This document shows positions 13,469 through 25,153 of a stretch of 64,000 nucleotides of DNA, in pieces. The DNA is from Torreya grandis (Eukaryota; Streptophyta; Pinopsida; Cupressales; Taxaceae). The stretch is from positions 3,304,001 through 3,368,000 of the forward strand of contig JARHVA010000081.1 in NCBI GenBank assembly GCA_037957365.1. The letters are read 5' to 3'. The notes under the pieces are model-generated. The model made no database searches. It was not told where the DNA came from and saw nothing but the letters and a program-made list of their open reading frames with translations. The first letter of the stretch is position 1. Every line of letters begins with the position of its first letter. The position numbers were made by a program, and so were the translations under genes.

Positions 13469-14402
13469 ATGGAAGATAAAATCAATGTTACTGATGGATT
13501 TGAAGAGTTTGATAGATATAAAACAACTAAATATCTTCATAAGAATACACATTTGCATGATGCATTGTTACATGTAAATAGGGATGTAATTGAAAAGAAT
13601 GCTAAGGTTTCCACATTTGAACAGTAACAACATAAGCCCTTTTCAAATATTAATACAACTTTTAGAGGTATTGATTCCACATTGTGTGTTGAAACTATTA
13701 CTAATACTAATCCCATGTATACACCTTTTTCTAAGCATGTGATGTCCACCCATGGTATGGGGGAAACACACATTTATCTTTAGATACTATGGATATCCCT
13801 ACGTAACATAATTTCATATATTATAAGGTTACTAATCATATCACATTATCTAATAATACATAGTTTTCTATGCCTCATGCTCAAACACTAATGTAAATAG
13901 TTATTAAAATTTATAAAAAGGTTACACAGTTTCAACATAATTCCTTTATAGTTGGCCATACCATTACTACTCATGTGTTATTACATAATCCATTATCCCT
14001 TGATTTTTCATCCTATCCTTTACTAACAAGTTTTGTGTCACCTAAGCTTACATTATATGATGGTAAGGGTGATCTAGAACAACATCTCTAAGCCTTTCAT
14101 GTAGCATGTTTGGACTATGCATCTAATGATGAGTTATTAACTAATATTTTTTCATGGAACCTTAAGGATTACACACTATGTTGGTTTTATGATCTCCCTT
14201 TCCAATCAATTCATGCCTTAAATGTGTCTGACAATTTTTTATAACACTTATCAATCAACAATAGTGAGAAGATATCTTATGCTCGAATTGATAAATAAAT
14301 CAAGGGTTCAATGATCCTATCACTAATTGCATGCTCTAATACATGACTATGCTCTCTAAGATGACATGTCATATGGAAGATAAGAATTTAAAAGATTTAT
14401 TT
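13469..14402 (+). pseudogene. Level 0 gag, first part
   Basis: It starts at an ATG giving MEDKINVTDGFEEFDRYK and runs with several stops and frame changes. The core block LTLYDGKGDLEQHL, FHVACLDYASNDELL and LKDYTLCWFYDLP (about 14040-14205) is the plant Ty3/gypsy gag pattern and matches the minus-strand gag at 20210-20470 closely. It breaks off at 14402 where the level 1 element is inserted; the protein resumes at 30786. It would have made the capsid of virus-like particles in the cytoplasm. Well supported as gag, not functional. Confidence 0.8.
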
Positions 14403-15635
14403 TGATTTAAATTTTAAGGGGATTATGGAATGTAAAACCTTAGTTTGCTAAAATATTGGAATAATAAATCAGGGAACAAATATACAATAATTATAGCCTC
14501 TGATTTGTATAATAATTGACTTTTCTAATTATTCTATAAATAGAGAATGAACTACAAGAGATGTACTTAGATATAAATTTACTAAGACAAATAAATGGCA
14601 TGCTACAAACTAGTGTAGGAACCATTTTAGGTGTCGTGAATAGGCACTAAGAGTCAAAAACCCTCTTGGATAATAGCGCAATCCTTTAGACAGTAACAAA
14701 CTATGTTAGTATCTTCTAGGGTATGGTAGTGTCCTTTTGTAAGCATGGGAAGTGAAATTATAGATGTACCTTTGCCTATTCTTGATATGCCTATGCTTAA
14801 TTGGATGAATGTTGGTTCTCTATCTATTCCCTATTTTAATTGATTTGCATGTGAAATCCTAGGTCTTTATGTTTGTTAGGATATTTAAGGATCACAAGTA
14901 GAAAAGAGTGGTGTTAGTAGGGTAAGTTTGACATGACCTTAACACCCCATGTGTTTAGTGTTTCATACATACCAATACCTCAAAATTGGATCAATCCTGA
15001 TGTAGTTCTCCTAACCCAAGTGTTGGTATAAGTGCAAGTGCAAGTACAAGTAAATGCTAGTATGAGTGTTGGTTTGAGTGCTTTAAGTGTGACTTGAGAC
15101 TAAAAATCTGAGTAATTTGAGATCTGGGATGCTATAGATGGGTGTATGTATAATTAGGGTAGATTATGGATCAATGAACTTGATTTTCACCATTATTTCC
15201 AAGTGTTTTTGAGTGTTTGCATCTAATTTCCATCTAGTGGATAAGTGAATGAAATCGGTCTATATATAGCATTTTGGTGCTCATCAAGATGTGAAATAGG
15301 TATAGATTGACCCTATGAGTGCTTTGGAGAATGAAAACATATTTTTTGGGGGATTAAAGATCTAAGGGACACTAGCATGGTCCCTATGCCAATAGCATAA
15401 TGTGTTATTATCCAAAGGGCCACGCCAATGTCCAGGTGGCAAAAGCTAGAAAACAAGGGGCCTAAGTGCCTAGGGGATGGCTTAGTGTTGCTTTTAGTAT
15501 ATTTGGGAGTGGGTTGGACCCACATTAAGGTTGGTAAAGGATCAAAAGAGGACCTAAGATAAGTCTAGGGATAATCTATGATAAGGTGTCCTAAGTAACA
15601 TGCATTGCACTCAAATGAAATTTTAGATGACTATA
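14403..15635 (-). repeat. Level 1 element, 3' LTR
   Basis: Direct repeat of 21186-22293 plus 30670-30785, same orientation and co-linear throughout: GGATTATGGAATGTAAAA at 14419, the block AGTGTCCTTTTGTAAGCA at 14728, GTGGATAAGTGAATGAAAT at 15238, and GTGGGTTGGACCCACATTA at 15511. On the minus strand the LTR ends TTAAATCA. It begins TATAGTCATC rather than the usual TG, the same in both copies apart from one base. Confidence 0.85.
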
Positions 15636-15653
15636 TTTGCCCCCCCTCTTTAT
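15636..15653 (-). other. Polypurine tract of level 1 element
   Basis: On the minus strand AAAGAGGGGGGGCAAA lies directly before the 3' LTR, the place where plus-strand DNA synthesis is primed in LTR retrotransposons. It fixes the element's orientation as minus, in agreement with gag. Confidence 0.75.
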
Positions 15654-15842
15654 TCTATAAATGTAACAAAGATAAATGACTAGGATAAAGGAATATAAAT
15701 GTACTTGGACTTAAATAAGAGGTAAAGCCCCTGAATCTAGATCTAAGTCTATGAATCCTACTCTATTGTATATCATTCGAATGAAACATGAAGGAATTAA
15801 TCCTTAAGAAATATCAAAATCAAAGACAAAATTGAGTAAAGA

Positions 15843-15845
<3 letters not shown>

Positions 15846-15895
<50 letters not shown>
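15846..15895. repeat. (GA)n microsatellite
   Basis: About 25 uninterrupted GA units inside the level 1 element. The perfect run suggests recent expansion in otherwise decayed sequence. Confidence 0.95.
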
Positions 15896-15898
<3 letters not shown>

Positions 15899-15984
15899 AA
15901 GGAATAATACACATCATTGAGTATGTGAACCAATGTTAAAACCTAGTGATATCATGTGTGTACATGTATCTAGAGATCAAATGG

Positions 15985-16200
15985 TGAATAACTTGGATTG
16001 AGATGATAGATTGCTTAATCCTCATGTATGGGTGGCTCAAGAACTCAAGTTGGCTTTCACTCCATCATTGCCCACCCCTTCTCGATGGATCATAATCTAT
16101 AAATAAATTGAATTGGATTGATGGCTTGTCTAACCCTCCTATGGAGGTGGCTCAAGAACTCAAGTAGGCTATGACTCCATCATTGCCTACCCATGTGTAG
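15985..16200. repeat. Direct duplication, period 115 bases
   Basis: Two copies share GGCTCAAGAACTCAAG (starting 16034 and 16149), then a GGCT.TGACTCCATCATTGCC-like block, and both are preceded by TTGGATTGA...GAT. The duplication is local to the non-coding part of the level 1 element. Confidence 0.75.
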
Positions 16201-17439
16201 TAGATGCATATGAAACTAAAACTATGCAATGTAACTGAATTTGTTTGATGTAATTGAAATTGCATAGGATGGCTATGGGTCCACTCAAAAAAATTGAAAT
16301 GTAAAACAATTCAAGGGCCACTCGGGCACTCAATAATATAGCTCATGGATTACTTGATAATTCCAACAACTATATATGAAATAAGGCATCAATATGGTGA
16401 AAATTTGGTGCAAATCTTGTATGGAGTAACAACGTGGAAAATGGCATGAATTTGCCATTCCATCTAAGAGTACTGGGTCAAATTAAACATATGGGAATAA
16501 TGTGTCACACACATGCCCCCAACTCTGATATTTGTGCATATAGATTTTAGATTGAGTCATAATCATATGTGTCTAAGTATCTAAATTGAAATGGGAATAA
16601 TCATTCCACACATGATGCCCCCAATTTGAATAAAACCTATGTAATCTATGTGAAAATTGAGTATATACTAAGCATGTCTGATAATCTATGATTGAAATTA
16701 TACAAACCTAAACTATAACTATTGTAACTTTATATAAATTTTGTAACTTTTTGTTTTTGGGGCTACTGGATGGTAATGTGATCCCTTGGATAGTAGTACA
16801 CTATGTTAGTGTCTTATGTGTCATGCTATTGATCAATTGTGATATTTATGTGTAATATTGAGACTGATCTGTATGTGATATTTTTCATCATGTTTCCTAA
16901 ATTTGAGCTCTATATTTTATGTTTGTATGCTTAAAATTATGTTTTGAGTGTATTATGATGGCTTAATCTCCATGACAAACCCCTATGAATGCCCCCTCCT
17001 TTGAGGGGAGTTGTTGAACCTCTGAAATATCTATCCTTAAAAGAAAAGCTACACATCATGTGTGTTAGACTAAAAACATAGGATATATGTGGGATAAATC
17101 AATATAATGTATATACATGACATTGGAATGATTATTCACATATAATGTAATCTATGATGTATGTTAGACCTAGCATTCACAAGGCTGTCAAGATAGATAG
17201 AACAATTTAAACAGGTATATGAGCAACAAATATGGATATAATCTAAGTAAATACCTAGGGGGATGGGGCATGATGTCCATCAAGGCACCTAAGGAGGAAG
17301 GGGATTTGCATGAGGTCCCTCATGGCATAATAAAGTGAGTGTGAAATTAACACGCAAGAAATAACTATCATGGCCATAATGCATACATGAGAGCATACAT
17401 AAAAACACATGAGACATGCAAAGTAGGCTAAAGGGCCAT

Positions 17440-17700
17440 AATACAAGGGACATGGGCACATGTCACTAAGTTTGAGAAATATCAAACATAAAAGGACATG
17501 GTCAAATGTCCACATATGCATACAAAAATCAAGGTTGACTTAGAACCACATGGAATGACATGTTTAAATGTCTGCATACACAATCAAGAAGGTGCATAAA
17601 AGGACATGGGCATATGTCCAAAGCATACACATAATGAAAATAATTTGCATAGAGCCATATAATAATGTCATATTTAAATGTCCTCAAATATATGTATAAT
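17440..17700. repeat. Cluster of GGACAT...ATGTCC inverted repeats
   Basis: Repeated short palindrome-like units, for example GGGACATGGGCACATGTCAC (17449), AGGACATGGTCAAATGTCC (17492) and AGGACATGGGCATATGTCC (17602), plus weaker ones near 17555 and 17667. Spacing is 40-60 bases. No function can be assigned. Confidence 0.55.
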
Positions 17701-18801
17701 AAAAGAGATATAATCAAATATAAACTAGGAAAGCTAGAAATGAAAGTAATGCATGAACATGTAGTACAAATCCATATAAGAACAAAGATGTACATAATCC
17801 AAGTCTATAGTAGTAGTAATTGACAAAAAATATATGTAGTACAGGATGATCAATATCAAGATATAATCAATTCTAAATCTATGATATGAAGTATAAAAAT
17901 ATGTAACCTATCAAACCAAAAACTATGTAGTATGATGTCCCATATGGGTGAATGTAACAATGTTAGATTTGTGTATCTGTATATGTGCCACCAATTGGTG
18001 GTTAATAGAAAATATGGATATGTGTAAAGGAATAAGTCATGTAGTGATCTAAAAACACTCAAAGATAAAAATTAAAGCATGTATATATGATAAAACTAAC
18101 TAAACTAGCATATATATCATTTGTAGTACCTGGAAAATAGGAATGTAAACATGGAAATGCATACAATCTAAAATTTATATTTTTAGAGTAAATATTTGAA
18201 TGTTTTTATATTTTTGGAAATGATACATTATTTTTGTTTTTTTTAGTATAATTTATGTAAAAATAACATGAAAATGAAACTATATACAAGGAGCAAGGGA
18301 AGAGAAACTATGTAGAACTAGAGAAGAACATACTAATCGATGAGTCTCACAAGAGACTCACTGTCAAGGTGTCTTGTATCAAATAAGGGAAGAGTGACCA
18401 TTGGTGATATGCGAGGAGGTATATAAGATCTATGAATTCGATTTATTGAGTAATCTGTAATTGAAATTACCTGTGAAGTGGGGCTACAAATCTACAGAGC
18501 TATTTGAATAGGCTTGTGAAATGTAAGGTTTTTAGTGATCCATCTGGTAGAAGTTATAACTAACATGGGCACTTTATGTTGTAATATTTATCTAGATGGT
18601 AATGGGGTAGAGAGGCTCTCTAGAATCCATAACATGTCTCTGACATAGGGGTCTCTCTAATATAGGTCTCCATGGGAGACTATGTGTACATGGTAATGTT
18701 ATAGGAGTAGACCTCACATGTACTTGTGGCTCATCTGATATTGAAGGTGTGATAATAGAATCTATGTTATAAGTTGTAACTAGTGTCTATTATTTAATAG
18801 G

Positions 18802-20928
18802 CTATGGAATAAATAAGGGATATTCATATGAAAGGCCCTTGACTGTAACCACCTGATTAACATGTATATACATAAGGCATCTGTGTACGATGAATGGGAT
18901 GGCTCGAAGCTGTTGTATCCAAGGCTTACCTAATAACATGTCAAATGTGCTAGCACTAGGTACCACTAAGAATCTAGTGGCCACATGTGTGAGACTAACA
19001 TATAATGGAAGTACTATCTCCCCAATAGAGCTTTGAACATGGCCACTAAAACCACAAATAATTGTATTTGTCTACAAAATATCCTGCTCTGAATAACCTA
19101 AGTGTTGTGGAAGTGTAATAATACACATGTTAATGCTTGACCCATTGTCAACCATGACACTCTAAATAGGATGATGATCAATTTAAGCTCATTCAAAGAG
19201 TGCATATAAATTCAAATCATCATTGATGATCTCTTTCTCTGAGAAAGTGATGAGAGGTCTAGTTGGCACTATAGTATGATACACACCAATGATATTATTT
19301 AGAGGGTACGTGTCCTTCATATGAGTATGATAGAATGATGGTGGTGGATGTGCCTAATCAGTGTAAGGAACAACTAAAGTGCCTATTATCTCATTAGTCA
19401 TATTCTTTGGAAATAGATCTAAAATTATTTTCAATGCTTTTACCTATGTTGGTTGTGTTTTGGGTGCCTCTATAAGAGTGCCGACATCAATGCTATTAGC
19501 ATCTAACAAATTTTGTATTTTATGTCAGAAGTTGATGCATCTATTTGTAGTATGTCCTGGTGCCCTATGATAATCAAAAAATTCATTGGCATCATAACTC
19601 TTTGAAGAGGCCTAGTCATATTAACCTCTTTTATGGGAGGGAGAGATATGACCTTGCATTCCAAGAGTTGATGAGGAACACATGTTGGCAATACATTAAG
19701 ATTTGTGAAAGGTCTCCTTAGAAGAGCTAATAAAACCATGTGAAGAACTATATCTAAGGTTGCATTAACCATTGTATTTTGATTGTTCTTGTTTTCAGTG
19801 GGCCCCACCTTATATGGGGGATTATTAGAGCCCTTATTAGTTGAATTTGATTCAATTGTGTACTTTAATTTTCCCATGGAGAGAAGCTTAACTTCCCAAT
19901 CTTTCATTATATGGCATGGATCTATGAATGATGGATTTTTTTTAATATCATAGCTTTATTTAATTTCAATAATAATATCTTCTTAAATACATCTTAGAGT
20001 TCTCTATCTACCATAGGTCTAGTCATCTTTACTAATATAATTTTATATTGCAAGACATATTCAGCTATTGGCTCATTGGATTTTTTATTGAGTTATGTAA
20101 CTTGAGCATATTAAAACTTGTCAATGATATTAATTGAAAAGTGTACTAAAAACATATTTACAATTGTATTAAATGCTATGATGGACTGATTATGAAGATC
20201 ATATAACCATTATAATGCATAGTCCTTTGAACTGTGAGGGAACAAATTAATGAGGATCCAATCATTAGACACGTAATCCAAACATGTTATGTGAAAATCA
20301 CAAAAATGATGCTCTAGGTCACCCTTACCATCATATAGAGTAAGATTGGATGCAAAAAATATGAAAGGTAAAGGATTTACCGCTATATGTTGTGCCAAAG
20401 GTGTATGTAGGAGTATATGATAATCCAAGGCATAAGATGGTCTAGTAGCACCCTGTTGAATATGTAACACCTTAGACTAAAGAGAAATGATCTAATATCA
20501 AAGAGATTATACATCTAAATAAGAATGGTGTGTACTATCCATAACAGGTTGTGCCATTGGTAAGCATTGACTAATTATATTTGGTTGTTTTAGAGTCTGA
20601 GTTGTCCCCATAATATGTGTAATATATTAGTATCTATGGGATTAAAGGATTGACCAAGTGATGTGTTCTTGATTTCCAATATAGTTTTAAAAATATATGC
20701 ATGATCAGGAGGCTATTCCCAAAATCTATCTATGAAAATTTGTAAGACCTCATCTTTATTAATGATTAGATTGTCATCATCGGGGGGGGGGTGGTTTGTC
20801 CCGAGTCCTGTCTTGTGTATCGCCAATATATTTATTGTATTATTCATGTTTTGATGTTATCATTAAAGTCCACATAATCAAGATGTGAAGGATGAATGAA
20901 GGGGGTTATAACTTGTCCTTTATCCATG
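18802..20928 (-). pseudogene. Level 1 gag-protease
   Basis: It starts at MDKGQVITPFIHPSH (ATG at 20928) and carries stops and frameshifts. The gag core is NLTLYDGKGDLEHHF with FHITCLDYVSNDW (20380-20270). A later gag part is MKDWEVKLLSMGKLKY (19907) with a DANEFFDYHRAPGHT-like block in a shifted frame, leading to ANSIDVGTLIEAPKTQ (about 19500). The aspartic protease follows: MVDNGSSINMCIITLPQHLGY (about 19158), FSGHVQSSIGEIVLPLY, then the flap-side block RFLVVPSASTFDMLLGKPWI (about 18978-18919), ending in LSYEYPLFIP and TAG at 18802. The active site reads D-N-G. Neither reverse transcriptase nor integrase follows. The gag is close to the level 0 gag, so both belong to one family. Confidence 0.85.
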
Positions 20929-21164
20929 GTATAAGCTTGAATGGAAGGAATCTAGGTATGCTTAATAGGGTTACCACTAAGCCTAGCACTTATTCATAAA
21001 GGAAGATATATAAATTTTTTAGATGGAATATAGTAAACAAAATGAAAGAGGGTTTTTATAACAAAATATATGAAATATGAAAAGCCTAGCATAACAAATG
21101 AAAATAGGAAAAATAAGGATACAAACCCTAAGAGCATCTAGGGCTAGGTTTTTTACAATATTTG

Positions 21165-21185
21165 AAGTAAGTCGAGTTCATCAAA
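21165..21185 (-). other. Possible primer-binding site of level 1 element
   Basis: On the minus strand TTTGATGAACTCGACTTAC follows the 5' LTR end TTAAATCA. It resembles the site following the level 0 LTR (13323). The tRNA partner was not identified. Confidence 0.4.
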
Positions 21186-22293
21186 TGATTTAACTTTTAA
21201 GTGGATTATGGAATGTAAAATCCTAGTTTACTAAAGTGTTGAAATAATAAATAAGAGAATAAATATGAAATAATTATAGCCTCTAATTTGTACAATAATT
21301 GACTTTTTTTATTATTCTATAAATAGAAAATGAACTACAATATTTGTACTTAGCTAGAAATTGATTGAGTTGGATAAATGAAAGGCTAAAAATTGGTGTA
21401 AGAACCATGTCAAGTGTCATAAATAGGAACCAATAATCAAAAACCCTCTTAGATAATAGTGTGGTCCTCTAGATAGTAACACACTACACTAGTATCCTCT
21501 AGGGCATGATAGTGTCCTTTTGTAAGCAGGGGTAGTGAAGTTTTGGGTGTAACTTCACCTGGTCTTGAGACACCTATGCTTGAGTGGATGAATGTTGGTT
21601 CATTGTCTATCCCCTATTTTTGATTGATTTGCATGCAAAACCCTAGTCCTTTATGTTTATTAGGATATTTAAGGATCACAAATAAAAAAACTCACATTAG
21701 TATCTTAGGTTGAACATGAACTCAACACCCCATGTGTTGAGAATTGCTTATATAACAATACCTCGAAAGGGGATCAAACTTGATGTAGTTCTCCCAACCT
21801 AAGTGATAGTGAAAGTGTAAGTGAATGATAGTCTAAATGCCAATTTGAGTGCTTTGAGTGTGAATTGAGACTAAAAATCTAAGTAATCTAAGCTCTGGGC
21901 TAATATAGATGGGTGTATGTAGAACAAGGGTAGAATAGGGATCAATGACCTTGATTTGCACTACTATTTTTGAGTTTTTTAATGAGTGTTTGCATCTGAT
22001 TTTCATCTAGTGGATAAGTGAATGAAATTGGTCTATATATAGCATTTTGGTGCTCATCAAGATGTGAAATAGGTTTAGGCCAACCCTAGGAGTGCTTTAG
22101 GGAATGGAAAGATATTCATTGGGGGAGTAAGGAGCAAAGGGACACTAGTGTGGTCCCTAGGTCAATAGTGTAGTGTGTTAATGTCTAAAGGGTTTTGCTA
22201 ATGTCTAGGTGGTAGAAGTTGGTGAACAAAGGGATTGGGTGCCTAGGTGATGGATTAATTTTTATTTTGTTATATATGGGAGTGGGTTGTACC
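21186..22293 (-). repeat. Level 1 element, 5' LTR, first piece
   Basis: Co-linear with 14403-15520 of the other LTR. It is cut after GTGGGTTGTACC by the level 2 element. The remainder of the LTR is found at 30670-30785, which proves the nesting. Confidence 0.88.
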
Positions 22294-22589
22294 TGTTGAC
22301 CATTTTCGTCCTACAAGGCAAAAAATTGATCTCCTTCTCCCCTATTGTTCTGAACCATCAGTCATGAATTTGGTTTGCACAAGCCTTTTGGCAAAGAGAT
22401 GGACCAGTTCAAAAAATGCAAGGCTTTTAAAAATCTCCAAGGATAAAGTGTCCAAATATATTCACAAGTAAAGAGACCAAAATTTGAAGGCCATTTCCTA
22501 AAAATTGGAAAAAGTGGTTCAACATTGGGGTTCAATAATATGAAATGAACTACATAGACCGACCAATAGTCACATGATCTTTCTAGGAG

Positions 22590-22810
22590 CTTTGAACTTT
22601 GAACTTAGAAATATTGAAATATTGAACCGTTGAACCATTGTAGGTTCAAGCAGTAGGTTCAAGTGATAGGTTCAAACAGTAGGTTCAATGATACATTTAA
22701 TTCACAAGGGAATTGAGTGAACATGACTCCTTGCAGAACACAGAGTGTTGAACTATTGAATTATTGAACCATTAAACTTAGAAAAAGGGTTCAATTTCAA
22801 TAAAAGGTTT
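22590..22810 (+). repeat. TTGAACC/AGGTTCAA motif array (5' LTR copy)
   Basis: About a dozen closely spaced short units, TTGAACCATTG in one direction and GTAGGTTCAAG in the other, so the region is both a tandem and an inverted array. The 3' LTR copy is at 28365-28605. A diverged relative lies at 56290-56480. Confidence 0.8.
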
Positions 22811-22984
22811 AAATTCATAATTGGAAAAACTGAAATGGCCTAAGCAGTTTGCAAAAAGGGAAATAGAATTTCTTCGAAGGGCACTTTGGTCTAGAAGGAC
22901 CAAATTAAAAGTTCTGAAGGGACATTTCAAGACCCAAAGGGCCCTCACAGAAGGTAGTGAGCAGATTTATCAAAGAGTGAAGGG

Positions 22985-23240
22985 CAAAGGATTCATTCAT
23001 ATTTTTTGTTTGAAGGAAATCCATGGCAAACAAAGGCAAAAAGTTCCTTCAGAAAATACAAGGTAAAAGACGAAGGATTTCTTCAAAAAAATTATTTGAA
23101 GAAAATCCAAAGGCACATTTCCTTCAGACATTTTGTCTGAAGGAATTCAAGAAGAGAAAGGGCCAGGACTCCAAAGAAAATATTTACTTCAGGAAAAATA
23201 TCTGAAGGAATTCCTTTGGACATTTTGTCTTAAGGAATTA
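22985..23240 (+). repeat. Hairpin array (5' LTR copy)
   Basis: Repeated imperfect palindromes built on TTCCTTCAGACA and its complement TGTCTGAAGGAA. The best has a 12-base stem (23119-23130 and 23134-23145) around a TTT loop. Others lie at about 23005, 23045 and 23185-23235. RNA from the LTR could fold into a row of stems. Confidence 0.75.
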
Positions 23241-24203
23241 AGAACCAAAGGAGCCGGAAGGATAGGTGCCCTTGTGAGGGACTCTCGGCGAACCAAGAAG
23301 GGACTTTTTCCAAGGCTGAAGGGACACCTTCCCTTTGGGAAGGATCAAATGCAAAAGCTTGAAGGAATTGGAAAGCTGAAGAAATTGCCAAAGGGGTGAT
23401 GGACACGAGAACATCAATTTTAGGGTAGTAAACTAGCCGTTGGCTTTCAAATGGTGACAGGCCTATGAACGTCAAATTTATGATGATGAAATAGTTGTTT
23501 GGTTTTCAAATAGTGATAGGCCCACATATGTCAATTTTGAAAGGATGTGTCAGTCATTGAAGATAAGCTGAAGGACTAATGCCTTCATGACAAATGGCCT
23601 GAAAGAGCTTGAAAGGTGCAGGCCTAATGGAATTCAAAGGGGCATAAGACCCGAGGAGTGAACTCAGTGACCCACTGAGAAAGGATCCCAAGGAGCCAGC
23701 AAAGGATGAGAAGATATCCCTGAGATCTCAGATTACCAGAAAGAGACAAAATATAGCAAGGAAAGAGGGGAAAAAAATAGATAATCTAGAACGTGGACAT
23801 GCACACATACGACAACATTTGGAATGTTCCAAAAGATGCACCCAGCCAAGCATAGGGGCAAATAGAATAGCCCAGGTGGCAAAAGAAAGCATCAGTAGAG
23901 GAGTTATTCCAATATTCAAAATAGTCTTCACCAAGTGGTCATCAAGGAGCACAAATAGTGAAAGTGCAACCTATTTTTCCTTGTTTTACATTAATGAGCA
24001 GATAGTCACATAAAACACATGCTTTTGTAGTGATTTTTAATATGGGTTAGGTGCTAAAGTCCAGACTGGTGACATCTACAACATGGTTATTTCACGGCTT
24101 TCTAGAAGGATGACACTAGCATGACTAATTTTTCTCCTCCCTAGGTGTTCAACGCAGCATGGGTAGCTTTTTCCAGAAAGTGCCAAAAGCCTCTTTCTTT
24201 CTC

Positions 24204-24210
24204 TATATAT
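24204..24210 (+). promoter_or_regulatory. TATA box, level 2 5' LTR
   Basis: TATATAT in CTTTCTCTATATATTGAA, conserved at 29990 in the other LTR and followed by a common leader. It probably marked the start of the genomic RNA; not tested. Confidence 0.5.
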
Positions 24211-24884
24211 TGAAAAATCTCATTGGAGAAAGGGATCTCTCATATTGTAAGGCAAAGCCCTGCCAAAATTTCACCTTGAATCAATACAAAAGTGTTTTAC
24301 CTCTATCTGACTGGTTATGCTTTTAAGTGTGTTTGTGTATCAATTGTGTGTTCAGTTATTTTAGCTTGATGCTCTCACAAATTGACACCAACATACCTAG
24401 TGTAGCCAAAGCACCAATTCTACAGGTTAACAAGAAGTGTTGCATTTGGAGCACAGAGATAGAAAAGAGTAGCTATCAGATAGTGTGTTTTCTATAGCGC
24501 TTATGGTAAGTTACATTTCCTATGTGTCTTGATTAAGCCTCCCTTTTAATGTTCCCTACAGTCTGGTCTTTTTCTAGATAAAGTGTATGTTCACCCCCTT
24601 TCTGGTTTAAAGTGTGAATAGCTAAGTAGATCAACATCATTTGGTGCATCACCACTTAGAGTAGTTTTTTATTCTAGTTATTTATTCTCTCTTTTCACCC
24701 CCCCCCATTGTTAGTAGTATTAGTAGAAAACCTTCAGAGATGCATCAAAGGGAGCTAGCCCTTATCTAGAGATTCTCCCCTCAATTTTGCTAGACCCACA
24801 ACAAGAGGGGAGTCTCCATTATGCCGCATGGAAGATAGAAGCTCATCCTTTCTGTCAATGGTGCAATCCATAGTGTCAACAATT

Positions 24885-24904
24885 TTTGGCATGCCCAGTG
24901 GGAC
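24885..24904 (+). other. Primer-binding site of level 2 element
   Basis: TTTGGCATGCCCAGTGGGAC sits three bases after the LTR end. It has the look of the TTTGGC...CCCAGTGGGAC sites of plant Ty3-type elements, where a tRNA 3' end primes minus-strand synthesis. The tRNA was not determined. Confidence 0.6.
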
Positions 24905-25153
24905 CCATTTTAATGCTTAGAAAAGTTCTAGGATTGGTGTTGGTCCTGTTATATCAAGAATGAACCACTAATCTAGCATCTAACTTTTAATCAGGTGATT
25001 ATGGGATAAGTTTTTATTCCAAAGATTTAAAGAATCTTGGTGTGTTCTTCAACCAACCAGCCTTTGGAGGCTTTTTCATCAACACCAATGGTGACTCCAA
25101 GTTGAATCAACTGGTTAAGCAGTCCTAGTGACATCAATAAATCATAGTTTGGT

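Larger units (their letters stand above)
15654..18801. other. Level 1 internal region without coding sense
   Basis: Between protease and the 3' LTR the element holds 3.1 kb with no pol motif on either strand. It contains a GA microsatellite (15846-15895), a 115-base direct duplication (about 15985-16200), and scattered GGACAT inverted repeats (17440-17700). Minus-strand frames of 68-88 codons at 17255-18062 are cysteine-, tyrosine- and leucine-rich by composition only. Confidence 0.55.
22294..24881 (+). repeat. Level 2 element, 5' LTR
   Basis: Co-linear with 28070-30664 over its whole length. It contains the TTGAACC motif array (22590-22810), the TTCCTTCAGACA hairpin array (22985-23240), a TATA box near 24204 and the end TAGTGTCAACA. 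Open frames of 60-88 codons within it (22821-23399) have counterparts in the other LTR but follow the repeats, so they are not taken as genes. Confidence 0.9.

Noticed and set aside
17255..18062. Three minus-strand ORFs of 68-88 codons, cysteine- and tyrosine-rich
   Set aside because: They lie in the non-coding part of the level 1 element, overlap the GGACAT repeats, and have composition-driven sequence without motifs.
20780..20790. Run of ten or more G residues as a polypurine tract
   Set aside because: It lies in the level 1 gag coding region and on the wrong strand for that element; on the minus strand it codes for a short proline run (TTPPPDDD).
22821..23399. Overlapping plus-strand ORFs of 60-88 codons, lysine-rich
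   Set aside because: They lie within the 5' LTR of the level 2 element across the hairpin array and differ in frame between the two LTR copies.
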